DNA of 64,000 nucleotides from Nonomuraea helvata. GTDB lineage: Bacteria > Actinomycetota > Actinomycetes > Streptosporangiales > Streptosporangiaceae. Under the pieces are notes generated by a model. The model searched no databases and was not told the origin of the DNA. It was given only the letters and a program-made list of their open reading frames with translations. Shown piece after piece: positions 17,347 through 24,707 of this stretch (within the stretch, counting starts at the first letter, position 1; each line of letters opens with the position of its first letter). The DNA lies in the NCBI RefSeq assembly GCF_039535785.1, contig NZ_BAAAXV010000005.1:868001-932000 (forward strand), read 5' to 3'. The position numbers and the translations under genes are program-made.

Positions 17347-17352
17347 GCATCA

Positions 17353-18921
17353 GTGGACGAGTTTCTCAAGTGGTACTTTTCCGACCGTCCCGTCGTGGCC
17401 AGCTTGTTAGGGGCCGACGGTTACGATCACACGCTCGGCGACTTCACCGCCACCGCCTGGGCCGCCCGCGAACGGGAGGAGGTCCGCTGGCTCGAACACC
17501 TCTCGGGGATCCAGACGACGACCCTGGACGACACGATCGACAGGGAACTGGTCCTCTCCCAGCTGAGGGGCTCGATCGCGCTCGCGTCCTGGCCCGAGTG
17601 GCGGCGCGACCCCGCCGCCTACCTCTCGGCGATCTTCAGCCCGATGTACGCGCCGTTCCAGCGGCGGCTCAAGCCGGAGCCCGAACTGGTCTCCTCGGCC
17701 CTCCTGCGCCTGGCCGAGGTGCCCGGCGTGCTGGCCGCCTGCCAGGCCAACCTGGACCCGGAGCTCGCCGCGCCACTGCTGGTCAAGCGCGGGCTCGGCC
17801 AGGCGCGCACCGGCCGTAACTTCCTCACGCGCACGATCCCGTCGATGGTCGAGGACCCCGATCTCGCCGCCAAGCTGGCCGAGGCCGCCGAGCCGGCCGC
17901 GCGGGCGTTCGACGAACTTGTCACGTTCCTCGAGGGCTTCCAGTGCGGCGGCACCTGGCGGATGGGCGAGAAGCTCTACTCCACGTTGCTGCGCGAGAAG
18001 GAACTGCTCGGGTACGGCGCCGCCGAACTGCACGAGAAGGGCAAGTCCGCCTGGGCCGACCTGGACGCGCGGATGCGCGAGGTGGCGGTCCACGTCAACG
18101 GCGGCGAGGACTGGCGGGCGGCGATGGAGTCGCTCATGGACGACCATCCGCCGACGCTGGCCGACATGCGGGCCGAGTACGCGGCCGAGACCCAGCGGGC
18201 CAGGGACTTCGTCAAGGAACGGGACCTGGTCACCTTCGCCGAGGGCGAGGAGTGCGAGGTGCTGCCGTCGGCCGAGTACACCCGCCCGGTCCTGTCCGTC
18301 GCCCACTACCTGGCGCCGCCCCCGCTGAGCGCCTCACGCAGGGGCATCTTCTTCGTCCCCTACACGCCCGACGACTTCACCCCCGAGCAGGTACGTCAGC
18401 GCCTGCGGACGAACTCGCGGGCCCAGATGCCCTCGATCGCCGTGCACGAGGCCTATCCGGGGCATCACTGGCACCTGTCGTACATGGCGGGCAATCCCCG
18501 TACCGCCAGGAAGGTCTTCCGGACCTCGTACTTCACGGAGGGCTGGGCCCTGTACGTGGAGAAGCTCCTGCACGAGCAGGGCTACTTCGACACTCCGGCG
18601 ACCGAGCTGGCCCACCTGGACTGCCGGATCTTCCGCGCCGCCAGGATCGTCGTGGACACGGCCCTGCACTGCGAGGACATGTCGATCGAGGAGGCGGAGA
18701 CGTTCATGGCGACCAAGGCGTCACTGTCTCCGGGCACGGCCCAGGGCGAGGTGAACCGCTACTGCGCCTGGCCCACGCAGGCGCCGTCCTATCTCACGGG
18801 CGCGATCGAGATCGACCGCATCCGGCAGTCGTTCAAGGGGTCGCTGAAGGAGTTCCACGACAAGATCGCCGGGTCGGGCGGCCTGCCCCTGGGGCTGGCG
18901 GAGCAGGTGGCCCTGTCATAG
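17353..18921 (+). CDS. DUF885 metallopeptidase-like protein
   Basis: 522 residues with the DUF885 signature H365-EAYPGHH372, an HEXXXGHH-like arrangement likely to bind zinc, followed by FTEGWALYVEKL with a candidate third ligand Glu. No signal peptide is present, so a cytoplasmic location is expected. DUF885 proteins are treated as M32/M3-like peptidases, but substrates are largely unknown. The GTG at 17353 was chosen because the frame continues from there with the conserved N-terminus VDEFLKWYFSD and a -10 box precedes it. Confidence 0.85.
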   Translation: MDEFLKWYFSDRPVVASLLGADGYDHTLGDFTATAWAAREREEVRWLEHLSGIQTTTLDDTIDRELVLSQLRGSIALASWPEWRRDPAAYLSAIFSPMYAPFQRRLKPEPELVSSALLRLAEVPGVLAACQANLDPELAAPLLVKRGLGQARTGRNFLTRTIPSMVEDPDLAAKLAEAAEPAARAFDELVTFLEGFQCGGTWRMGEKLYSTLLREKELLGYGAAELHEKGKSAWADLDARMREVAVHVNGGEDWRAAMESLMDDHPPTLADMRAEYAAETQRARDFVKERDLVTFAEGEECEVLPSAEYTRPVLSVAHYLAPPPLSASRRGIFFVPYTPDDFTPEQVRQRLRTNSRAQMPSIAVHEAYPGHHWHLSYMAGNPRTARKVFRTSYFTEGWALYVEKLLHEQGYFDTPATELAHLDCRIFRAARIVVDTALHCEDMSIEEAETFMATKASLSPGTAQGEVNRYCAWPTQAPSYLTGAIEIDRIRQSFKGSLKEFHDKIAGSGGLPLGLAEQVALS

Positions 18922-18930
18922 GTAGCGCTG

Positions 18931-19569
18931 TCACAGCTCTCTGCGTGGGAAGGTGGGAGGGTTCAGCGCGCGCTCGACCACGGCGCCGAGCTGCTCGTCC
19001 GTGAGGATGATCGGTTTGCCGACGCCGAGCCCTCGCACGTACACCTCGCACAGCCACTCCAGCAGCCGGGTGGACTCGAACGCCTCCTCCAGCGTCGCCC
19101 CGATGGTCACCCCGCCGTGGTTGGCCATCAGGGCGGCCCGCCTGCCCTCCAGCGCCGCCCGCACGTTGGCGGCCAGCTCGGGCGTGCCGTAGGTGGCGTA
19201 CTCGGCCACCCTGACCGTGCCGCCGAGCAGCAGCGCGTTGTAGTGCACGGGCGGCAGCTCCGTCATGGTGGTGGCCACGACCGTCCCGAACACCGAGTGC
19301 GTGTGCACGATGGCCCGGGCGTCCGTGCTCTCGTAGACGGCCAGGTGCATGGGCGTCTCGCTGGACGGCTGGAGCTCGCCTTCCACGAGGTGGCCCTCGA
19401 CGTCCACGACGGGGCACATCTCGGGGGTCAGCCGGTCGAGCGCGACCCCTGAGGGCGTGACCGCGACCAGCTCCCCCTCGCGCACGCTCAGGTTGCCCGA
19501 CGTGCCGATGACCAGGCCCAGCTCGACGGCGCGGCGGCCGTACTCGCATAACTGCTCGCGCAGGCTCAT
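18931..19569 (-). CDS. Class II aldolase/adducin-family protein (fuculose-phosphate aldolase-like)
   Basis: 212 residues with all family landmarks: GTSGNLSVR and VTPSGV for phosphate binding, SSETPMHLAVY with the catalytic Glu, and the zinc ligands HTH in AIVHTHS plus the later His in MANHGG. It would cleave a ketose-1-phosphate to dihydroxyacetone phosphate and an aldehyde, or act as an epimerase; the exact sugar is not readable. It is convergent with the DUF885 gene and lies just downstream of the TetR gene, so it may belong to the sugar cluster at 18931-22366. Confidence 0.88.
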   Translation of the reverse strand: MSLREQLCEYGRRAVELGLVIGTSGNLSVREGELVAVTPSGVALDRLTPEMCPVVDVEGHLVEGELQPSSETPMHLAVYESTDARAIVHTHSVFGTVVATTMTELPPVHYNALLLGGTVRVAEYATYGTPELAANVRAALEGRRAALMANHGGVTIGATLEEAFESTRLLEWLCEVYVRGLGVGKPIILTDEQLGAVVERALNPPTFPRREL

Positions 19570-19606
19570 ATGGTGGGAATGTAGTCGGTCGTCCGAATTA
19601 CAGCAA

Positions 19607-20191
19607 TCAGATGTGATCGAGGGCCTGGAGCATGAGGCGCTCGACGTCGACGCGCTTGAGCCGTCCGGGGTAGAGGAGCAGGTGCAGGCTGAGGCCGTCC
19701 ATCAGGGCGAGGAGGTGCTCGGTCAGGTCGTCCAGGTTGTCGTCGGTGCGCAGCTCGCCGGCCGCACGGGCCTGCCCCAGCAGGTCGCGTACGGCGCCGC
19801 GCAGCTCGTCCGCCTCCGCGCGCTGCACCTCGGCCAGGCGCTCCGAGGCAAGGCTGCGGCTCCAGAAGCTGACCTCCAGCCGGCTCTCCTGGGTGCGCTC
19901 CGCGTCCAGCGGCAGGTTGTCCAGCAGCAGCTCGCGGAGCGCGGCCAGCCCGGTCACGCCCTCGATCTTGCCGGTGAGCCGGTCACGGATGCGCTGGTGC
20001 GACTGGCGCAGCGCCGACAGCATGATCTCGTCCTTGTCGGCGAAATAGTGGGCGAGCACGCCGTTGGAGTATCCGGCCTCCTTGGCGATGGCCCGCGTGG
20101 TGGCTGCGTCGATGCCGTCCCTGACGATCACCCGGCGGGCGGCTGACAGGACCTCGCGCCGGCGCTCGTCGTGATCGACGATCTTGGGCAT
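19607..20191 (-). CDS. TetR-family transcriptional regulator
   Basis: About 194 residues. The N-terminal helix-turn-helix reads ATTRAIAKEAGYSNGVLAHYF, followed by DKDEIM, and a C-terminal ligand domain of the BetI-like type. The ATG at 20191 (MPKIVDHDERR) was chosen because GGAGGAG lies 4 bases before it; the ATG at 20203 would precede that ribosome site. It diverges from the carbohydrate kinase gene. A palindrome in the shared promoter is its likely operator. Confidence 0.88.
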   Translation of the reverse strand: MPKIVDHDERRREVLSAARRVIVRDGIDAATTRAIAKEAGYSNGVLAHYFADKDEIMLSALRQSHQRIRDRLTGKIEGVTGLAALRELLLDNLPLDAERTQESRLEVSFWSRSLASERLAEVQRAEADELRGAVRDLLGQARAAGELRTDDNLDDLTEHLLALMDGLSLHLLLYPGRLKRVDVERLMLQALDHI

Positions 20192-20202
20192 CGGCTCCTC
20201 CA

Positions 20203-20236
20203 TTGACTTTTTATTCGGACGTCTGTCTATTTAGAC
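20203..20236 (+). promoter_or_regulatory. Promoter and candidate TetR operator of the sugar kinase operon
   Basis: TTGACT (20203-20208) and TCTATT (20226-20231) are spaced by 17 bases, and the start codon follows 6 bases later without a ribosome site. The perfect palindrome GTCTA-TT-TAGAC (20225-20236) sits over the -10 box, where a bound TetR protein would block transcription. The operator assignment is inferred from position. Confidence 0.5.
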
Positions 20237-20237
20237 T

Positions 20238-21155
20238 ATGACCGTCGCCACCGTCGGCGTCCACATCGTCGACATTCTCGCCAGGCCCGTCGATCACATC
20301 CCCGAGGGCCAGGACACCGTACTGGTGGACCAGATCCGCCTCACCGCCGCGGGCGCCGCCGCCGGGACCGCCGTCGACCTGGCCAAACTGGGCAATCCCG
20401 TGGTCACCATGGGCGCGATCGGCGACGACGAGCTGGGCGACTTCCTGGTGGCGGTGCTCACCAAGCGCGGCGTGGACGTCTCACGTCTCGTGCGCAGGAC
20501 GGGCGAGCAGACGGCCGCCTCGATCCTGCCCATCAGGCCGGACGGCGGGCGGCCCAGCTTCCACGTGCCCGGGGCGAACCTCACGGTGACGTACGCGGAT
20601 CTGGACGCCGACGTGCTGCGTGGCGTGCGGGCGATCCACCTGGGCGGGATGGACGTCACGTTCGGCCTGGGCGACCCGGCGTTCTTCGCCCTCCTGGACT
20701 CGGTGCGTGCCGCGGGCACCATCATCACGATGGACCTCCTTTCGGAGATGCCTGACTTATTGGGAATGGCCCGAGCCTTTCTGCCGCACGTGGACTACGT
20801 GCTGCCGAACGAGTCGCAGGCGCTCCTCATGACCGGCTGCTCCGATGTCGAGGAGGCCGCCCGGGCCCTGCTGGCGGACGGGCCGCGCGGCGTGCTCGTC
20901 ACGCTGGGCGCGTCAGGCAGTCTCGTGGTCACGCCGGACGGGACGGAGCCGGTGCCCGCCCTCAAGACGGACGTCTCGGACACGACCGGCTGCGGCGACG
21001 CGTACTGCGCCGGATTCCTGACAGGGCTCCTGCACGGCCAGGACGTGCTGACCGCGGCCCGCTGGGGCACGGCCGCCGCCGCCCGCGTCGCCACGGGGCT
21101 CGGCTCGGACGCCGGCCTCACCGACCTCGACTCGACTCTAAGGATCCTCGGATGA
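20238..21155 (+). CDS. PfkB-family carbohydrate kinase
   Basis: 305 residues with the PfkB signatures: glycine-rich AAGAAAGTAVDLAKLG in the N-terminal half and the catalytic anion hole DTTGCGDAYCAGFL near residue 250, which contains the catalytic Asp. It phosphorylates a sugar or nucleoside in the cytoplasm. The start overlaps a promoter without ribosome site, so translation is probably leaderless. The stop overlaps the aminotransferase start by 4 bp. Confidence 0.9.
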   Translation: MTVATVGVHIVDILARPVDHIPEGQDTVLVDQIRLTAAGAAAGTAVDLAKLGNPVVTMGAIGDDELGDFLVAVLTKRGVDVSRLVRRTGEQTAASILPIRPDGGRPSFHVPGANLTVTYADLDADVLRGVRAIHLGGMDVTFGLGDPAFFALLDSVRAAGTIITMDLLSEMPDLLGMARAFLPHVDYVLPNESQALLMTGCSDVEEAARALLADGPRGVLVTLGASGSLVVTPDGTEPVPALKTDVSDTTGCGDAYCAGFLTGLLHGQDVLTAARWGTAAAARVATGLGSDAGLTDLDSTLRILG

Positions 21156-22366
21156 CCGACGCAGAACTCCGCCAACGGGCCTTGAAGGTCGTCCCCGGCG
21201 GCATGTACGGGCACCTCAACGCCGCCCTCTTCGCCCCGGGCTTCCCGCAGTTCTTCGAACGCGGCGAGGGCTGCCGCCAGTGGGACGTGGACGGGCGCGA
21301 GTACATCGACTTCATGTGCAGCTGGGGCCCGATCGTGCTCGGGCACCGGCACCCGCGCGTGGAGGAGGCCGCCGCCAGGCAGGCCGCGCTCGGCGACTGC
21401 CTCAACGGCCCCGGCCCGGTCATGGTGGAGCTGGCCGAGCTGCTCGTGGACACCGTGCCCAGCGCCGACTGGGCGATGTTCTCCAAGAACGGCACCGACG
21501 CCACCACCCAGGCCCTCATGGTCGCGCGGGCCGCCACCGGCCGGACCAAGGTGCTGATGGCGCACGGGGCCTACCACGGGGCGGACCCCTGGTGCACACC
21601 GTCCGTGTCGGGCACGACGCCCAACGAGCGGGCGGATCTGGTGGAGTTCACGTACAACTCCCTCGAGTCGCTGGAGGCCGCGGCGGCGAGCGTGGAGGGG
21701 GACGTGGCGGCGATCATCGTGACGCCGTTCAAGCACGACTCGTTCGAGGACCAGGAACTGGTGGAGCCCGCCTTCGCGCGCGGCGCCCGGGCCCTGGCCG
21801 ACCGGCTCGGTGCGGCGCTGGTGATCGACGACGTGCGGGCGGGGTTCAGGATCGACCTGCGCGGCTCCTGGGAGCCCTATGGCGTACGCCCTGACCTGAC
21901 GGCCTGGTCGAAGGCCATGGCCAACGGCTACCCGATCGCGGCCGTCACCGGCACGGACGCGCTGCGCGGACCTGCTCAGACGCTGTACTCCACGGGCTCG
22001 TTCTGGTTCTCGGCGGTCGCGATGGCGGCGGCCAAGGCGACCATCGAGACCCTGCGCGACGAGAACGGCATCGGGGCCATGGAGCGGGCCGGCACGCAGC
22101 TCCGCGAGGGGCTGTTCGCGCAGGCCAAGTCCCACGGGTTCGTGGTGAACCAGACGGGGCCGGTGACGATCCCGTGGCTCAGCTTCGACGGGGACGCCGA
22201 TCTCTCCGTCGCGATGCACTGGAGCGACGCCTGCCTGCGGCACGGGGTCTACCTGCACCCATGGCACAACTGGTTCATGTCGGCCGCGCACACGGAGGCG
22301 GACGTGGCCAAGGCGCTCGAGGGCACGGACCAGGCGTTCGCCGAGACCCGCGCCCACTTCGGCTAG
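21152..22366 (+). CDS. Class III aminotransferase (glutamate-1-semialdehyde aminomutase-like)
   Basis: 404 residues of the fold-type I PLP class III family. MFSKNGTDATTQALMVARAATGR is the cofactor phosphate-binding region in two parts, LVIDDVRAGFR carries the Asp that contacts the PLP ring nitrogen, and AWSKAMANGYPIAAVTG holds the Schiff-base lysine. It resembles HemL, but the context with a PfkB kinase and an aldolase suggests transamination of a sugar- or amino-acid-derived ketone rather than tetrapyrrole synthesis. It is coupled to the kinase gene by ATGA. Confidence 0.88.
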   Translation: MTDAELRQRALKVVPGGMYGHLNAALFAPGFPQFFERGEGCRQWDVDGREYIDFMCSWGPIVLGHRHPRVEEAAARQAALGDCLNGPGPVMVELAELLVDTVPSADWAMFSKNGTDATTQALMVARAATGRTKVLMAHGAYHGADPWCTPSVSGTTPNERADLVEFTYNSLESLEAAAASVEGDVAAIIVTPFKHDSFEDQELVEPAFARGARALADRLGAALVIDDVRAGFRIDLRGSWEPYGVRPDLTAWSKAMANGYPIAAVTGTDALRGPAQTLYSTGSFWFSAVAMAAAKATIETLRDENGIGAMERAGTQLREGLFAQAKSHGFVVNQTGPVTIPWLSFDGDADLSVAMHWSDACLRHGVYLHPWHNWFMSAAHTEADVAKALEGTDQAFAETRAHFG

Positions 22367-22391
22367 CCCCCGTCGCGACGGAGAGCGGGGG

Positions 22392-23237
22392 TCAGGTGGC
22401 GGTGAGCTTGGTGATCTCGTCCACGAAGGACGGCCAGAGCGGGCGCGGCAGGTCGTGGCCCATGCCCGGGTAGGTCACCAGACGGGCGCCGGGGATGGCC
22501 GCGGCCGTGGCGTGGGCGGCGGCGACCGGGATGAGCTGGTCGGCCTCCCCGTGCACCACCAACGTGGGCACCCGTACGCCCGCGAGCAGCTCCGTGCGGT
22601 CGGGCGAGGCCATGATCGCGGCGAGCTGCCTGGCCGTGCCCTCGGGGTCGAAGCAGCGGTCGTACGCCAGCCCGGCCAGCTCACTGATCCTCTCGTGGTC
22701 CAGGTCGAACCCGGGCGAGCCGAGAACCGACCAGGTCCGCAGCGCGTGGGCCAGCACCGCTTCGCGACCGGCGGGCGGCCTGGCCATGAGGGCGGCGAGT
22801 GCGGCCTCCGTCGGCGGGGCCACCGAGGGGCCGGGCGTGGACATGATCGAGGTCAGGGTGAGCACCCGCTCGGGGTGGCGGATGGCCAGGGCCTGGGCGA
22901 TCATGCCGCCCATCGAGGCGCCGGCCACGTGCGCGGCGGGCCAGCCGAGGGCGTCCATGAGCCCCGCCGCGTCGTCGGCCAGGTCGTCCAGCAGGTACGG
23001 CGAGGGCGCCCCCAGCGCAGGAACGCCCTCGTCATGGAAGTGGGTGGACAGGCCCGCGTCGCGGTTGTCGAACCGTACGACGTGATGTCCCTGCTCTGCC
23101 AGCAGCTCGCAGAGCCCTTCGTCCCAGTGGATGAGCTGCGCGCCGAGCCCCATGATGAGGAGCAGGGGACGGCCCTCGGGCGAACCGAAGCTCTCGTAGG
23201 CGATGTCGATGCCGTTCGCGGCTACACGGGTGGTCAC
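22392..23237 (-). CDS. Alpha/beta hydrolase
   Basis: 281 residues with the alpha/beta hydrolase core: LLLIMGLGAQLIHW with the oxyanion region, nucleophile elbow GASMGGM, VHGEADQLIPV with the acidic residue and GMGHDLPRP with the catalytic His. The VVRFDNRDAGLS strand is typical of the family branch close to 3-oxoadipate enol-lactonase and TesY-like hydrolases. The substrate is unknown. The GTG at 23237 fits the family N-terminus (VAANGIDIAYESFG). A perfect 19-bp palindrome lies 4 bases upstream and probably binds a repressor. Confidence 0.88.
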   Translation of the reverse strand: MTTRVAANGIDIAYESFGSPEGRPLLLIMGLGAQLIHWDEGLCELLAEQGHHVVRFDNRDAGLSTHFHDEGVPALGAPSPYLLDDLADDAAGLMDALGWPAAHVAGASMGGMIAQALAIRHPERVLTLTSIMSTPGPSVAPPTEAALAALMARPPAGREAVLAHALRTWSVLGSPGFDLDHERISELAGLAYDRCFDPEGTARQLAAIMASPDRTELLAGVRVPTLVVHGEADQLIPVAAAHATAAAIPGARLVTYPGMGHDLPRPLWPSFVDEITKLTAT

Positions 23238-23241
23238 GACG

Positions 23242-23260
23242 ACCAGAATGACATTCTGGT
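23242..23260. promoter_or_regulatory. Perfect 19-bp palindrome upstream of alpha/beta hydrolase gene
   Basis: ACCAGAATG and CATTCTGGT are exact inverted repeats around one central base. The site ends 4 bases before the GTG start codon. It is of TetR-operator type, but no regulator gene adjoins it; the nearest TetR gene is about 3 kb away and has its own palindrome of different sequence. Confidence 0.6.
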
Positions 23261-23275
23261 AGCAGCCCGTAAAGG

Positions 23276-23965
23276 TCAGAGCTTGATGAGGCTCCGGACG
23301 CGGTCGCTGGTGAGCGCCAGGCTGCCGCCCGCCACGGCCACGGCGCCGGCCACGATGGCGGCCGCGGTCTTCGAGACCGGTGGTGCGGGCACGTCCTGAG
23401 CGGCCGCGGGCTCGGGCGCGGGCGGCTCGGCCGGGTTGTCGTCCTGCTCGGCCCAGGCGCCGGTCGAGAACGCGACCGGGTAGTTCTTCTTGCCGGGCCC
23501 CTTGCCCCACTTGGTGATGACGTAGTCGACCTTGATGTGGCCCTCGCCACCGATGCCGTCGACGCCCAGCGTGTCGGAGTTGAAGGTGCCGCCGGTGAGC
23601 TCCGCGAACGTCTTGGCGTCCAGGTCCAGCATGACCCCGCTGCTGGAGGGCGCGCCCGGGCCACGGTCGCCGACGAAGAAGGGCAGCTTCTTGCCCTTGT
23701 AGATCGCGTAACCCTCGGTCATGAGCGGCCAGCTCGGGCTGGCGGCCAGGCCCTTCTGCATGGGCTTGCCGCTGGCGGGCAGACCGGTGTCACCGGCCCT
23801 GCCGGAGGAGTCGTCCCAGAAGTACGAAGCCGTGGTCGAGCCCTTGAGCAGAACCCTGTCCTCAGTGTTCGGATCGGCGTGAGCCGCGGTGCCGGCGATG
23901 GTCAGCGCGCCTACCGTGGAGGCGGTGATCAGAGCGAGTGAACGCAGGCCAAGACATGCAGACAT
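23276..23965 (-). CDS. Secreted, C-terminally anchored cell-surface protein behind a c-di-AMP riboswitch
   Basis: 229 residues with a clear signal peptide (cut near AAHADP), a folded domain of about 150 residues, a Pro/Ala-rich linker (EPPAPEPAAAQDVPAPP) and a C-terminal hydrophobic helix followed by a short basic tail. The domain contains GYAIYKGKKLPFFVGDRGPG, loosely similar to the core of GH75 chitosanases, but the family's acidic catalytic pair is not evident, so I do not assign an enzyme activity. The long leader carries a c-di-AMP riboswitch; in actinomycetes these control cell-wall lytic and remodelling proteins, which supports a wall-related role. Confidence 0.65.
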   Translation of the reverse strand: MSACLGLRSLALITASTVGALTIAGTAAHADPNTEDRVLLKGSTTASYFWDDSSGRAGDTGLPASGKPMQKGLAASPSWPLMTEGYAIYKGKKLPFFVGDRGPGAPSSSGVMLDLDAKTFAELTGGTFNSDTLGVDGIGGEGHIKVDYVITKWGKGPGKKNYPVAFSTGAWAEQDDNPAEPPAPEPAAAQDVPAPPVSKTAAAIVAGAVAVAGGSLALTSDRVRSLIKL

Positions 23966-24014
23966 GAAAAGTAAAGTCCTTCGCGACGGGGGCAGGGGAG
24001 GTTGCGCTCACTCG

Positions 24015-24062
24015 AAAAAGGGCGTAGCAGGGCAAAGCACCTGGCAAGGGGGAAAGCTACGC
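24015..24062 (-). terminator. Intrinsic terminator hairpin in the riboswitch leader
   Basis: In the leftward transcript, GCGTAGC (24062-24056) pairs with GCTACGC (24028-24022), closing a loop of 27 bases, followed by a run of five U (24019-24015). It lies between the riboswitch aptamer and the start codon of the secreted-protein gene. That is where an expression platform for transcription attenuation would be expected. Confidence 0.55.
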
Positions 24063-24164
24063 AGAGCGCGGAAGGAGCCTGGGGAAGGGGCCGCTCAGGA
24101 GGCGGCGACTATCACGCTGTCCGAGGGTTCGACGCGATCGTCCAAGTCGTTAACATGTCCTCTC

Positions 24165-24300
24165 CATCTCGCCTACCGGGTTAGCTGGCGGGTTCGGGCG
24201 TGGAGATGCCCTACCGACACACGGTCGGATTCACCCCAATTGCGGTGGGTCCCCGGTTCCCGAGCATTCGGGATTCGGCGCCAGCCGGCTGTTCCTCCTG
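24165..24300 (-). promoter_or_regulatory. c-di-AMP riboswitch (ydaO/yuaA class)
   Basis: Read leftward, the conserved elements of the ydaO-yuaA aptamer occur in order: CCGAATCCCG near 24280, a GGGGA-CCCACC segment, GGGTGAATCCG (about 24236-24226), then GCCCGAACCCG, CAGCTAACCCGGTAGGCGAG (about 24188-24169). These match the actinobacterial form known upstream of resuscitation-promoting factor and other wall hydrolase genes, where cyclic di-AMP reduces expression. Boundaries are approximate. The aptamer begins some 30 bases after a predicted promoter and about 100 bases before a terminator hairpin. Confidence 0.88.
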
Positions 24301-24336
24301 GATGAGGTCCACGCCACCGGCTGTGAATTGGCCAAC

Positions 24337-24366
24337 ACTCTAACCACGCATTCCGGACATACGCAA
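24337..24366 (-). promoter_or_regulatory. Predicted promoter of the riboswitch leader
   Basis: Read leftward, TTGCGT (24366-24361) and TAGAGT (24342-24337) are separated by 18 bases. The start point would be near 24330, just ahead of the aptamer. This is a moderate match only. Confidence 0.4.
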
Positions 24367-24412
24367 ACACTTCGTCATGAATCGGGCAGAAGATCTACCT
24401 ACCCCGACATAG

Positions 24413-24443
24413 AAAAAAGGGGGCACGGCGCTGCCGTACCCCC
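24413..24443 (-). terminator. Intrinsic terminator of the DUF5302 gene
   Basis: In the leftward transcript an 11-bp GC-rich stem (GGGGGTACGGC with GCCGTGCCCCC, one G-U pair) closes a 3-base loop AGC and is followed by six U (24418-24413). It begins 15 bases after the DUF5302 stop codon. It is a textbook terminator, unusually clear for this kind of genome, and it insulates the riboswitch promoter downstream. Confidence 0.85.
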
Positions 24444-24458
24444 TGAAATTGACCAGTC

Positions 24459-24659
24459 TCAGCCGCCGCTCTTGCGCCTGAACGATCTTTTACTCGCAGC
24501 CGGACCGTGCGACCCGTGGATCTTCGACGAGTCACCGCCCCTGCCACCCGCGCCCGAGCCCGCCTGCTGGTTACGCTTGCGCTCCAGCGCCTCGCGGAAC
24601 TTGCGCTTCAACTCGTCCTCGGGAGTCTCGCTGACTTCCTGCTCCGGTGTATCCGCCAT
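24459..24659 (-). CDS. DUF5302 small protein
   Basis: 66 residues, starting MADTPEQEVSETPEDELKRK. An acidic N-terminus is followed by the helix KRKFREALERK and the conserved basic tail SKIHGSHGPAASKRSFRRKSGG, which is the hallmark of the actinobacterial DUF5302 family. The function is unknown; the basic, Ser/Lys-rich tail suggests nucleic-acid or ribosome contact, which is speculative. The second ATG was chosen because GGAGG lies 6 bases before it. The gene is monocistronic, closed by its own terminator. Confidence 0.85.
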   Translation of the reverse strand: MADTPEQEVSETPEDELKRKFREALERKRNQQAGSGAGGRGGDSSKIHGSHGPAASKRSFRRKSGG

Positions 24660-24707
24660 GAGGACCTCCATGGTGTTGGGGACACTCACAGCTTCGCATG
24701 GGCCCGC

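Noticed and set aside
21152..22366. Naming the aminotransferase HemL (tetrapyrrole synthesis)
   Set aside because: The family similarity is real, but the gene is coupled to a PfkB kinase under a TetR-type operator and far from other hem genes.
23276..23965. Naming the riboswitch-controlled protein a GH75 chitosanase
   Set aside because: Only a short stretch around FFVGDRGPG is similar and the expected catalytic residues are not visible. I kept a neutral name.
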